Notes under the pieces: model-generated
Database searches by the model: none
The model's input: the letters and a program-made list of their open reading frames with translations, nothing else
What the model was told of the DNA's origin: nothing
Translations under genes and position numbers: made by a program
Shown: positions 1 through 6,824 of the stretch, piece after piece
How the letters are laid out: each line of letters starts with the position of its first letter
Position numbering within the stretch: position 1 is the first letter of the stretch
NCBI GenBank assembly: GCA_900544905.1
Contig: UQXF01000050.1
Coordinates: forward strand, 1-23,172
DNA: 23,172 nt
Source: an uncultured Clostridium sp.
GTDB taxonomy: Bacteria > Bacillota > Clostridia > Lachnospirales > Lachnospiraceae
Direction of reading: 5' to 3'

Positions 1-39
1 GTAAGATCGTCGGCAGCGTCAGATGTGTATAAGAGACAG
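1..39. other. Nextera/Tn5 library adapter left at contig end
   Basis: Positions 7-39 match the Illumina Nextera read-1 adapter exactly. They end with the 19-base Tn5 mosaic end AGATGTGTATAAGAGACAG at 21-39. Bases 1-6 lie outside it and are probably index or other non-genomic bases. Genomic sequence starts at about position 40. Translated in the first gene's frame, the adapter gives the spurious C-terminal residues LSLIHI. On the plus strand it gives a spurious N-terminus MYKRQ. This is a sequencing artefact, not a transposon in the organism. Confidence 0.97.
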
Positions 40-579
40 ATCCGGCACAGTGCAGCTAATCACGTCAAAGGCAGCCCAGTTTTTCTGTTCCATCATCTCC
101 GGCTCATCCCTATCCGCCTTAATTTGTATAACAGACGGTGTATAGATATAAACATTCCTATATGGCATCAAGCCTTTCCCATCATCAGAAAAAAGCTCTT
201 TGGATAACGGAGGCATATTCAGGCAGGGATAAAGTGTGGTACAGCAATCCAGATATTGCCCCTGGTCCGGGATTCCTCTCATTATCTCCCCGCTATGGTT
301 CACCGGTGAAATAAGGTTAAGCAAACCGGCTCTGCTATCCGGAAAGATTCGGTACACTTCCTGTACCGCCTCTAATGCCGGAAGCTTCCATATGTCCACT
401 GTACAGGCATTCACCCGGCATTTGGCAGGCTTCAATGCCTCCGGCACCCGGTTCTCATAGATAATTGTATGCTCTCTGGAATTGCGGATTGCCTTAACCA
501 GCCTCTGCTCCCTCTCACAAAACCCTATCATATCCTCAAATAATGAAATTCTGTTCTTTCTTTTTTCCCCGTATCCCAT
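40..579 (-). CDS. PARG-like (TIGR02452-type) protein, 3' end cut by contig edge
   Basis: This is the partial N-terminal part (180 codons) of a protein resembling the TIGR02452 / microbial poly(ADP-ribose) glycohydrolase family. I recognise it from the N-terminal helical block (RKNRISLFEDM), the LLNLISPV strand that stands where the family has LNFAxxxxPGGG, the TTLYPCLN block, and the VYIYTPSV strand with a following DVISCTVPD. The family's GGG and QEE signatures are missing: residues 94-98 read NHSGE and 105-110 read DQGQYL. ADP-ribosyl hydrolysis is therefore doubtful, and the protein may bind a ligand without catalysis. The start is the ATG at 579, where AGGAGG sits 8 bases upstream; an in-frame ATG at 627 has no comparable site. 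The C-terminal macro-domain half is lost at the contig end. The family call is from memory of motifs, so it is moderately sure. Confidence 0.7.
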
Positions 580-689
580 ATCGTTTCCCTCCTGAAGCTT
601 GTATCCATCTGAAATAATTAGGTTCATATCTATTCTACCGCATTTGCTGTACCAATATCGGGACTATACATGGAATAAAGTGCAACATA

Positions 690-718
690 AAGGCAGATTC
701 CAAATTGAAATCTGCCTT
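690..718 (-). terminator. Hairpin terminator after the Nudix gene
   Basis: There is a perfect 10-bp stem, AAGGCAGATT (690-699) against AATCTGCCTT (709-718), with a 9-base loop. Read on the minus strand it is followed by a weak T-rich stretch (TTTATGTT). It lies just downstream of the Nudix stop codon and upstream of the PARG-like gene. It probably ends the pyk-CpXC-trxA-Nudix transcript. Confidence 0.6.
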
Positions 719-760
719 CCACACTGTAAACTGTTTTCTGTTCTTTTGTGATAATCTTAC

Positions 761-1234
761 TTATATACAAAGAGGTTTTCCATTCAGGACTGCCTCCCTT
801 AAGGTATTCCCCTCATAACGAAGCTTCAGGGAAAAAAATCCGGCGTCCTCCTCCAACAGCCTAAAGAAAATCAAATCTCCCTGCCATAGGTTTAATTTAT
901 TTAAGTCTTTCTTTGGTACCCAGGTAAGAACCCCTTCATCACATTCTGCCAGTTCTCCCTCAAAACCATCCGCCGTATACAGACACATGTATTCCGTCTG
1001 CCACTTATCCGACATAAAGGTGACCAGACCGCGGAACCGGTATGCGGTAAGCGTCAGTCCCGTCTCCTCTCTCACCTCTCTAAGCAGACATTCCTCCGGG
1101 CTTTCATTCTCCTCAAAATGTCCGCCTACACCAATCCATTTATCCTTATTCACGTCCTTATCCTTTGACACACGGTGCAGCATCAGATATTCCTGTCCCC
1201 GTTCTATATAGCAAAGGGTTGTCATATTTGTCAT
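761..1234 (-). CDS. Nudix hydrolase (MutT / 8-oxo-dGTP diphosphatase-like)
   Basis: This 157-residue single-domain Nudix protein hydrolyses a nucleoside diphosphate linked to some group X. The Nudix box is complete: G38-x5-E44-x7-R52-E53-V54-x-E56-E57-x-G59-L60, with the Mg-binding REVREE core. The length and the N-terminal strand TTLCYIERGQEYLMLHR fit the MutT/8-oxo-dGTP diphosphatase group seen in Firmicutes. The substrate cannot be fixed from sequence, because many such proteins act on other oxidised or non-canonical nucleotides. The ATG at 1234 has a GGAAGG/AAGGAAAG-like site upstream; an ATG three codons later is an alternative. It lies 27 bases after trxA and is the last gene before a hairpin. 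Pairing with thioredoxin suggests, but does not prove, a role in oxidative damage control. Confidence 0.88.
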   Translation of the reverse strand: MTNMTTLCYIERGQEYLMLHRVSKDKDVNKDKWIGVGGHFEENESPEECLLREVREETGLTLTAYRFRGLVTFMSDKWQTEYMCLYTADGFEGELAECDEGVLTWVPKKDLNKLNLWQGDLIFFRLLEEDAGFFSLKLRYEGNTLREAVLNGKPLCI

Positions 1235-1261
1235 TTGTATTCTTTCCTTCCAAATGTTTTC

Positions 1262-1567
1262 CTATAATAAATCCAGAATATCTGATTTGGAAATTACCCC
1301 AATGCTCTGATTTGCTATCTCTCCATTTTTAAAAACAAGAAGTGTAGGAATGGACATTACCTTATAATCAATGGCAAGAGCTGCCTCCACATCAATATTC
1401 ACCTTTCCCACCTTAATCTCCGGGTGCTCCTCTGCAACCTGGTCCACAATCGGCGCCAGCATTTTACATGGTCCGCACCAGTCTGCCCAAAAATCCACCA
1501 ATACTGTTTTATCTGATTTTAAAACCTCTTCCTCAAAGTTATCCTTTGTTATATTTACAATTGCCAT
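1262..1567 (-). CDS. trxA: Thioredoxin
   Basis: This is a cytoplasmic thiol-disulfide reductant of 101 residues. It has the classical active site W30-C31-G32-P33-C34 after the VLVDFWAD strand, and the cis-proline in the SIPTLLVFKNG segment. The length is that of a minimal single-domain thioredoxin without a signal peptide. The start is taken at the ATG at 1567. AAGGAGGT ends 7 bases before it, but only one base before the alternative ATG at 1573, which would be too close for ribosome binding. The gene sits between the CpXC gene (57 bases upstream) and the Nudix gene (27 bases downstream) in the same direction, so it is probably co-transcribed with pyk. No thioredoxin reductase is present in the window. 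Confidence 0.93.
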   Translation of the reverse strand: MAIVNITKDNFEEEVLKSDKTVLVDFWADWCGPCKMLAPIVDQVAEEHPEIKVGKVNIDVEAALAIDYKVMSIPTLLVFKNGEIANQSIGVISKSDILDLL

Positions 1568-1624
1568 AACCATGACCTCCTTCTATAAATATTTCCAGTG
1601 ATAGTATGCCTGTCTGATGGATTC

Positions 1625-2317
1625 TCATACCGTAAATCCGTTATCAGCCGGAGCGGTCATAATATCCACCGCCCAGTTTGCATTAATCAGCATCAGCCCT
1701 TCCGTTGTCTTCTCCTCAACCGCAGTGTGAAGCTTATTCTTCATATCCTCATAAATATCCATATTTACCCGGGTGCTCATAGGCGGCTGGTTATCCAGCA
1801 CAACCACCAGCTGGTATCCATCTCCGTCCTGGGCTCTGTGAAAATAAACCCCCATAATTTTACAATTATCCGGAATTTTATTTTGAATCACCGGCACATA
1901 TATTGTCTTCATCGTTTCAATATAGCGGTCATCCAGCCCTTCGTCAAAAATAAATACCTTTTCCCGCAGCTCTCTGTCATTGCGGACAATCCGGTACCGG
2001 TATCCTCCCTGGGCAAGGCGCAGGCGGTTATCTGTCATCAACTGCAGGTTATAAGCGTTTATCTCTTCCAGTTCACCTTCCCCCAGCCGTGGCACAAGCC
2101 ATATCATATATTTTTGTTCCATATCATTATAAATGCATTTATAAGCAATCGGAAAAACATTTTTGCAGGCATCACAATTCAGTTTGAAGAAGGTCTGATT
2201 CATAATGCTTTCTTTTTTCTCCATATCATATGGCATTTCAATACAATCCCATATTCCGACCTCTATCCGGCTGCCACATTTCGGACAGATAACCCTTTGT
2301 TTCTTAACCTCTGCCAT
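1625..2317 (-). CDS. CpXC domain protein, function unknown
   Basis: This 230-residue cytoplasmic protein begins with a CpXC domain. It carries two CxxC pairs, C11-P-K-C14 and C48-D-A-C51, that would form a zinc ribbon. These are followed by the family's typical stretch PIAYKCIYNDMEQKYMIWLVP (about residues 55-75). The rest is predicted mixed alpha/beta with no motif I recognise. The biochemical role of CpXC proteins is not established; they are common in Clostridia. AAGGAG lies 7 bases before the ATG. The gene starts 27 bases after the pyruvate kinase stop and precedes trxA, so it is probably in the same operon. The two zinc-type cysteine pairs next to thioredoxin make a redox-sensitive role conceivable, but that is inference only. 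Confidence 0.8.
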   Translation of the reverse strand: MAEVKKQRVICPKCGSRIEVGIWDCIEMPYDMEKKESIMNQTFFKLNCDACKNVFPIAYKCIYNDMEQKYMIWLVPRLGEGELEEINAYNLQLMTDNRLRLAQGGYRYRIVRNDRELREKVFIFDEGLDDRYIETMKTIYVPVIQNKIPDNCKIMGVYFHRAQDGDGYQLVVVLDNQPPMSTRVNMDIYEDMKNKLHTAVEEKTTEGLMLINANWAVDIMTAPADNGFTV

Positions 2318-2344
2318 ATCTACTCCTTTTTCCCGTGTAAATCT

Positions 2345-4093
2345 TTAATTCGATGACACAATTCCCTTTTCTGCATCCATTGTAACAACCGCTCCGGATT
2401 TTAATATTTCCGTTGCATTGGCGGCTCCCAGAATAACCGGTATATCCAGACTCAGACCTACAATACCGGCATGGGAATTATGCCCCTCCTTCTCCACAAT
2501 GATACCGGAGGCCTGACGAAGCTCATCCATAATATCATTACTGGTTTCCGGAAGAACTATGATATCCCCTTCCTTGAAATTATCTATAATATCCATTTCA
2601 TCCTTTCCGACACAAAGGCTTGCTGTTGTTTTCCGGTTATTAACGCCACGCCCTTTAATCAGAATATGTCCAACCACATGAACCTTTATCAGGTTGGTGG
2701 TTCCGGAAACACCAAGAGGAACACCTGCTGTGATAACCGTAATCTCCCCCTGCTTTACATATCCCTTTTTCTCTGCCTGTTCAATGGCATGCTCAAATAA
2801 ATCATCCGTATTGTTCTTCTCCTCCACCATAAGAGGGAAAACCCCCCACGAAAGATTTAACTGTCTCCACACATTCTCATAGGGACTGCAGCCGATAATC
2901 GGACAGGATGGTCTGTACTTGGAAATCATTCTGGCTGTTTTACCGGACTTGGTAACCGTCACAATTGCGGTTGCATTTAAATCCATCGCTGTTGTACAGG
3001 TGGCATGGGCAATCGCATTGGTAATATCCGGATTGACCAGGCTCTCCCTGTTGTTAAAACGCTTCACCAAATCAATATCCGCCTCTGTACGCTCCGCAAT
3101 TCTTACCATAGTCTTTAATGCGTCCACCGGATAGAGTCCGGCAGCCGTCTCGCCGGATAGCATGATTGCAGATGTTCCATCATAGATTGCATTTGCCACA
3201 TCTGTCGCCTCTGCTCTTGTCGGTCTTGGATTTTTCATCATGGAATCCAGCATCTGTGTTGCTGTAATAACAATCTTCTCTGCATTGTAAACCTTCTTAA
3301 TAATCATTTTCTGGATAGAAGGAACATCCTCAAGCGGAATTTCTACACCCATATCTCCCCGGGCAATCATAACGCCATCCGATACACGGATGATTTCATC
3401 AATATTTTCAACGCCCTGCATATTCTCTATTTTTGCAATAATGTTAATAAAATTGCAATTATGCTGGCTTAAAATATCGCGAATCTCTAATATATCATCC
3501 GCTGTACGCACGAAGGATGCCGCAATAAAATCAAAGCCCTGTTCAATACCAAATATGATATCCTCTCTGTCCTTTTCACTGACATAGGGCATGGAAAGCG
3601 GTACATTTGGCACATTTACGCCTTTATGGTTCGATACCGGTCCTCCGTTTTCCACAACACAAATAATATCCGTCTCTGTTATGGTCTCGACCCGCATGGA
3701 AATCAGTCCATCATCAATCAAAATTCTTGTACCGGTCTTTACATCATGAACCAGATTCTTATAGGTAATGGAAACCGCATGTTCATCTCCCTCAATCTCC
3801 CTTGTCGTAAGGGTAAACTCCTGTCCGTTTTTCAGGGTAACCTTTCCATCCTTAAAATTCTTTACACGAATCTCCGGCCCCTTTGTATCCAGCAATGCCG
3901 CAATGGGAAGTCCCAATTCCTCACGAAATTTCCGGACTCTCTCCAGATTTCTCTTGTGCTGGGCATGGTCACCATGGGAAAAATTGAATCGCGCCACATT
4001 CATACCCTCTATCATTAATTCTCTCAGCACCTGGTCATCTTCTGTTGCCGGTCCTAATGTACAGATAATTTTTGTTTTACGCATATATGTCAT
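2345..4093 (-). CDS. pyk: Pyruvate kinase with C-terminal PEP-utilising mobile domain
   Basis: This enzyme makes pyruvate and ATP from phosphoenolpyruvate and ADP, the last step of glycolysis, in the cytoplasm. It is 582 residues, longer than the ~470 of the E. coli enzymes because it carries the extra C-terminal domain found in Bacillus and Clostridia. Signatures in order: MRKTKIICTLGPAT at the N-terminus, ARFNFSHGDH, DTKGPEIR around the B-domain junction, IIAKIENMQGV with the catalytic Lys, MIARGDMGVEIP for metal/PEP binding, and ITATQMLDSM. The end is NSHAGIVGLSLDIPVILGA, which resembles the phosphohistidine swivel domain of PEP synthase-type enzymes. The ATG at 4093 has AAGGA 6 bases upstream. 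The ATG at 4084 would give the classic MRKTKI start and is a real alternative. It is the first gene of a probable operon with CpXC, trxA and Nudix. Confidence 0.97.
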   Translation of the reverse strand: MTYMRKTKIICTLGPATEDDQVLRELMIEGMNVARFNFSHGDHAQHKRNLERVRKFREELGLPIAALLDTKGPEIRVKNFKDGKVTLKNGQEFTLTTREIEGDEHAVSITYKNLVHDVKTGTRILIDDGLISMRVETITETDIICVVENGGPVSNHKGVNVPNVPLSMPYVSEKDREDIIFGIEQGFDFIAASFVRTADDILEIRDILSQHNCNFINIIAKIENMQGVENIDEIIRVSDGVMIARGDMGVEIPLEDVPSIQKMIIKKVYNAEKIVITATQMLDSMMKNPRPTRAEATDVANAIYDGTSAIMLSGETAAGLYPVDALKTMVRIAERTEADIDLVKRFNNRESLVNPDITNAIAHATCTTAMDLNATAIVTVTKSGKTARMISKYRPSCPIIGCSPYENVWRQLNLSWGVFPLMVEEKNNTDDLFEHAIEQAEKKGYVKQGEITVITAGVPLGVSGTTNLIKVHVVGHILIKGRGVNNRKTTASLCVGKDEMDIIDNFKEGDIIVLPETSNDIMDELRQASGIIVEKEGHNSHAGIVGLSLDIPVILGAANATEILKSGAVVTMDAEKGIVSSN

Positions 4094-4150
4094 ATCCTTT
4101 CCTTATAGTCTGAACACTGCTGCTATTCAGTCATATTTTCATCATTTCCC

Positions 4151-4180
4151 ATTTTACAACAATATATAACTATATGACAA
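4151..4180 (-). promoter_or_regulatory. Sigma-A type promoter of the pyk operon
   Basis: On the minus strand there is a -35 TTGTCA (4175-4180) and a -10 TAAAAT (4151-4156) with an 18-base spacer. It lies about 60 bases upstream of the pyk start and directly after the terminator of the preceding gene. Both hexamers are close to consensus, and the position leaves a leader of about 50 bases. Confidence 0.6.
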
Positions 4181-4192
4181 GTTAAATCTATG

Positions 4193-4231
4193 AAAAAAAG
4201 CAGACAATGATACGGCTGTACCATCATCTGC
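4193..4231 (-). terminator. Rho-independent terminator after the EF-hand-like gene
   Basis: Read on the minus strand, an imperfect hairpin with outer stem GCAGA/TCTGC and further pairing inside runs from 4231 to 4200. A run of seven T follows at once (4199-4193). It lies 46 bases past the stop codon of the upstream gene and separates it from the pyk promoter. Confidence 0.8.
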
Positions 4232-4277
4232 CCTTTTAAAAGCCTTACTCTTATAACTTTATTTGACCGCTGCCATC

Positions 4278-5498
4278 TTATAAAGCCAAATCAACATGCT
4301 GCACCGTTCCGGCTCCGCCGCTTTCCTTTAAAAACACTCCGGTTTTCTGGATTACTGCATTGGTCTGGTTGGTATACCTGTCATTCAGGTGGAACTGGGT
4401 ATCAGCACTTCCCAAATAAATTGCACCAACATCGGCTTCCTTCAGGCTCAGCAGGCGGTCTGTACCGTCCTGGTTCTTCACCCACACCTTCAAATTGTCA
4501 AAGATGCTGTCATTTTCATCAATCCAGCCGTTTCCGTCCTCATCATACCTCGCCAAATCAGCAAATCCGTCGCCGGATTTTGTTCCGAACAGCTCTGAAC
4601 CATCATTTATGATGCCATCTCCATTCTTGTCATATGCAAGAAAACCACTTCCGGACCCCAGCGAGGATATTTTTTCCTTTTTACCGTCTGCATCCAAATC
4701 AAAAAAGAATTTCTGGTCAGACACACTCGCCATACTGCTGTCCAGATTGATAACCAAAGGGTCCGTTAATACAACCTCTTCATCCTTTGACGAGAAAAAT
4801 GAGCCGGCAAAGCCTCTGGACATATTCAACTCCACGCCAAATTCAATTTCTCTTCCGTCTGCAGTCCTGGCAATACCCGTTGCAGAAAATGAAGTATTTT
4901 CCTGCTCCATCACATATCCGCTTTTTTCCGTATGCCGAATCCATGTCGTACCGGCTCCGGATGACACCCCACTGGCACTGCCCATCACCGTTGTTCCCGT
5001 ACTGCTCCGCAAATCCACAGCTGACCAGCTCTGCACCTTAGAATATTCCTGACCCAGCCTGCTGGTGGTGGAGGAAAAAGCACTGTCAGCGCTGGACAGA
5101 CTATATGTACTGACCTGTCTTACAAATCCATCCGCTGATAACAGATTTCCTTTCCGTATTCTTTTCAACATCTCCAGAATACGCTGCAAAGTCTTTAACA
5201 TCTGCTCATCCTTGTCCGATGTACTAATCTTTGCTGCCACCGGCTCTGTCTCCTGAACATCATTTAAATATTCCTGGACAGACTTCTTAGATGATTCATC
5301 TGCCTTTGCCTGCATATCCGCAAGCTTTTCCCGGGACTCATCCGAAATGGATACTTCCGCTGCATCCTCCTGTGCTTTTGCAGCCTGCAATGCCCTCCAC
5401 TGCGATGCCCGCATCTGCGTAGTAGATACATGGGTTTCCTGATAGTGGCTGTAGCTCTGTCCGCCCGACATTGCCACCGCACTACTGTCGATTTTCAT
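4278..5498 (-). CDS. EF-hand-like calcium-binding protein of unknown role
   Basis: This is a 406-residue protein with a Ser/Ala/Gln-rich, coiled-coil-prone N-terminal part, a middle part of predicted strands, and a C-terminal block of acidic loops. Two loops look like EF-hand or dockerin calcium loops: DKNGDGIINDGSE and DEDGNGWIDENDSIF. An earlier one is DLDADGKKEK. The block ends with conserved-looking segments VGAIYLG and GVFLKESGGAGTVQHVDLAL. I know similar proteins as uncharacterised conserved proteins in Clostridia and Desulfobacterota, but no function. There is no signal peptide or membrane segment, which is odd for a calcium-loop protein. The start is the ATG at 5498, which has GGGAG 9 bases upstream; the TTG at 5507 is the only in-frame alternative. 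It is monocistronic, with terminators on both sides. Confidence 0.8.
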   Translation of the reverse strand: MKIDSSAVAMSGGQSYSHYQETHVSTTQMRASQWRALQAAKAQEDAAEVSISDESREKLADMQAKADESSKKSVQEYLNDVQETEPVAAKISTSDKDEQMLKTLQRILEMLKRIRKGNLLSADGFVRQVSTYSLSSADSAFSSTTSRLGQEYSKVQSWSAVDLRSSTGTTVMGSASGVSSGAGTTWIRHTEKSGYVMEQENTSFSATGIARTADGREIEFGVELNMSRGFAGSFFSSKDEEVVLTDPLVINLDSSMASVSDQKFFFDLDADGKKEKISSLGSGSGFLAYDKNGDGIINDGSELFGTKSGDGFADLARYDEDGNGWIDENDSIFDNLKVWVKNQDGTDRLLSLKEADVGAIYLGSADTQFHLNDRYTNQTNAVIQKTGVFLKESGGAGTVQHVDLAL

Positions 5499-5544
5499 GG
5501 TACTCAACTCCCTTCTTTTCCATGAAACATTGGATTATTAATTA

Positions 5545-5584
5545 GAAAAAAGGAAGTGGCAGAGCCTCCATGTTCCGCCACTTC
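5545..5584 (-). terminator. Hairpin terminator after the YbaK-type gene
   Basis: The perfect 8-bp stem GAAGTGGC (5553-5560) / GCCACTTC (5577-5584) has a 16-base loop. Read on the minus strand it is followed by CC and six T (5551-5546). It lies about 85 bases past the deacylase stop and just before the next gene's ribosome binding site, so that gene's promoter must be squeezed into the remaining ~45 bases or overlap it. Confidence 0.7.
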
Positions 5585-5667
5585 ACCCTTTCATCTGCTA
5601 TATCGGTCTTTAAACAGAAAAAATTTATAGATTAATTATATTTTATAAAAGAATTATATGAAAAATC

Positions 5668-6147
5668 TTACATTATGATATCTTCAAATCTGCCCTTCAC
5701 CACCTTTGCCAAATCTAAAGGATTCAGCAGTATCTGGAGCCCCAGTTTTCCGCCGCTGATAATAATTTCATCGAAATTCCGGGCACTCTCCTGTATAATG
5801 GTGGGATACAGCTTCTTCATCCCAAGCGGTGTGCACCCACCCCGGATATATCCGGTAACAGTGTTTATATCCTTTACATGTACCATTTCAACAGACTTCT
5901 CGCCTACAAGCTTTGCCGCCTTTTTAAAATCAATTTCCTTATCTACGGGTATCACAAATACATAGTACGCTCCGGTTTTTCCAACCGTAACCAGCGTCTT
6001 GAAGGACTGGTCATAGGAGTCGCCATTTTTATCTGCAACATGCACCCCGTCTATAAAGGTATCACACTCATAAGATTTCGTCCGGTAAGCAATTTTGTTC
6101 TTATCCAGCATCCGCATTGCATTTGTCTTAATTTCTTTTTTCGCCAT
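5668..6147 (-). CDS. ybaK: Cys-tRNA(Pro) deacylase, YbaK/EbsC family
   Basis: This 159-residue protein belongs to the YbaK/EbsC group of trans-editing hydrolases, which remove cysteine wrongly attached to tRNA-Pro. Support comes from the N-terminal IKTNAMRMLDKNKIAYR helix-strand unit and the conserved Lys in QSFKTLVTVG (K50, equivalent to the key lysine of YbaK). The family core VDKEIDFKKAAKLVGEKSVEMV, the GYIRGGCTPLG loop and the C-terminal EIIISGGKLGLQI also fit. The length matches the family. The ATG at 6147 has GGAG 7 bases upstream. Upstream in-frame codons lack such a site, so a longer form starting near 6180 is unlikely. The gene is divergent from the XRE regulator and ends at its own terminator, so it seems monocistronic. 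Confidence 0.93.
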   Translation of the reverse strand: MAKKEIKTNAMRMLDKNKIAYRTKSYECDTFIDGVHVADKNGDSYDQSFKTLVTVGKTGAYYVFVIPVDKEIDFKKAAKLVGEKSVEMVHVKDINTVTGYIRGGCTPLGMKKLYPTIIQESARNFDEIIISGGKLGLQILLNPLDLAKVVKGRFEDIIM

Positions 6148-6222
6148 TTCTCTTCTCCTCTTTCTATACACCCATATCACAGCTTTCGCATAGACCGGCA
6201 GCCTTCAGCAAAAAGCCAATTT

Positions 6223-6276
6223 TTTGTTACTTTTTGGTTAACAAATGTTTCATTATTGTTCGCTTTGTATTACAAT
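6223..6276 (+). promoter_or_regulatory. Promoter with operator-like inverted repeat upstream of the XRE gene
   Basis: A 7-bp perfect inverted repeat, TTTGTTA (6223-6229) and TAACAAA (6239-6245), with a 9-base centre sits just before a weak -35 TTTCAT (6248-6253). A -10 TACAAT (6271-6276) follows at 17-base spacing. The repeat also lies in the shared region with the divergent ybaK gene. A repeat of this kind beside the gene for a small helix-turn-helix protein suggests autoregulation, which is inference. Confidence 0.4.
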
Positions 6277-6331
6277 AAAAACACTGGAAAACATATTAAA
6301 CAGCAAAACAATATACAAAGGAGGGATTTAT

Positions 6332-6607
6332 ATGAAACCCAAAAAACAAAAGTATGACCAGTTCGCAGAAATCAACGAAGATTTTGTAGACTTAGGTATG
6401 CATATCGCTTATTACCGCAAAAGGGCTGGTTTAACGCAGCAAGAGCTGGCTGACCTTCTGAAAGTGGGACGGCCTTATTTGAGCCGCATCGAAAGTCCAA
6501 AGAAGAATCAGCACTTTTCTTTTGAACTGTTTTTCAGTATCTGCAGAGTCTTGGATATTGAACCAAAGTATTTTTTCACACCTTTTCCAGGACCCGGTTC
6601 AAAGTAA
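6332..6607 (+). CDS. Small XRE-family helix-turn-helix regulator
   Basis: This 91-residue DNA-binding protein is made almost entirely of one Cro/CI-type helix-turn-helix domain. Residues 22-54 read as the classic pattern: IAYYRKRAGLTQQELADLL, then the recognition helix VGRPYLSRIE. A second helical half (FSFELFFSICRVLDIEPKYFF) completes the five-helix fold. There is no ligand-binding or protease domain, so it is likely a simple repressor or activator. The start is the ATG at 6332, preceded by AAAGGAGGG with 6 bases between. Upstream in-frame ATG codons from 6245 lack a site. It stands alone on the plus strand, with neighbours on both sides on the minus strand. Its target is unknown; the inverted repeat upstream makes its own promoter a candidate. 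Confidence 0.88.
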   Translation: MKPKKQKYDQFAEINEDFVDLGMHIAYYRKRAGLTQQELADLLKVGRPYLSRIESPKKNQHFSFELFFSICRVLDIEPKYFFTPFPGPGSK

Positions 6608-6630
6608 AAGCACAGCACAAAATATCGTGC

Positions 6631-6663
6631 AAAAAAGAAACCCCTTGATTTTCAAGGGGTTTC
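6631..6663 (-). terminator. Terminator of tRNA-Leu
   Basis: The perfect 12-bp stem GAAACCCCTTGA (6637-6648) / TCAAGGGGTTTC (6652-6663) has a 3-base loop. Read on the minus strand it is followed by six T (6636-6631). It begins 5 bases after the 3' end of the tRNA. No T-run follows on the plus strand, so it serves the tRNA rather than the XRE gene. Confidence 0.9.
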
Positions 6664-6667
6664 GCAA

Positions 6668-6750
6668 TGCAGAAGATGGGACTTGAACCCACACGGGTGT
6701 TACCCCACTAGAACCTGAATCTAGCGCGTCTGCCATTCCGCCACTTCTGC
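6668..6750 (-). tRNA. tRNA-Leu, anticodon CAG
   Basis: This is an 83-base class II tRNA on the minus strand. The acceptor arm GCAGAAG pairs with CTTCTGC and the discriminator base is A. The anticodon stem CTAGA/TCTAG encloses the loop TTCAGGT, giving anticodon CAG for CUG codons. A long variable arm (GGGTAACACCC) is as expected for leucine. The T-arm has GGGTTCAAGTCCC. The CCA end is not encoded. A promoter upstream and a strong terminator downstream show that it is a single-gene unit. Confidence 0.96.
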
Positions 6751-6777
6751 AGACCAGTCATTTTCAACGACTGTTAT

Positions 6778-6806
6778 ATAGTATCTCATTTTTATTAAAA
6801 AATCAA
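6778..6806 (-). promoter_or_regulatory. Promoter of tRNA-Leu
   Basis: On the minus strand there is a -35 TTGATT (6801-6806), a 17-base spacer and a -10 TACTAT (6778-6783), about 28 bases upstream of the mature tRNA 5' end. Spacing is ideal and both hexamers are near consensus. Confidence 0.6.
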
Positions 6807-6824
6807 GGGGAATTTGCAATTTCT

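Noticed and set aside
21..39. Tn5 transposon end in the genome
   Set aside because: The mosaic end is contiguous with the synthetic Nextera read-1 tail at the contig edge, so it comes from library preparation.
1598..2356. 252-codon open frame on the plus strand
   Set aside because: It lies entirely opposite the CpXC gene, has no ribosome binding site, and its residue mix (Ile, His, Asn-rich) is that of an antisense frame.
6611..6636. Terminator for the XRE gene at GCAC...GTGC followed by A-rich sequence
   Set aside because: The stem has only four base pairs and no T-run on the plus strand; the strong hairpin next to it points the other way.
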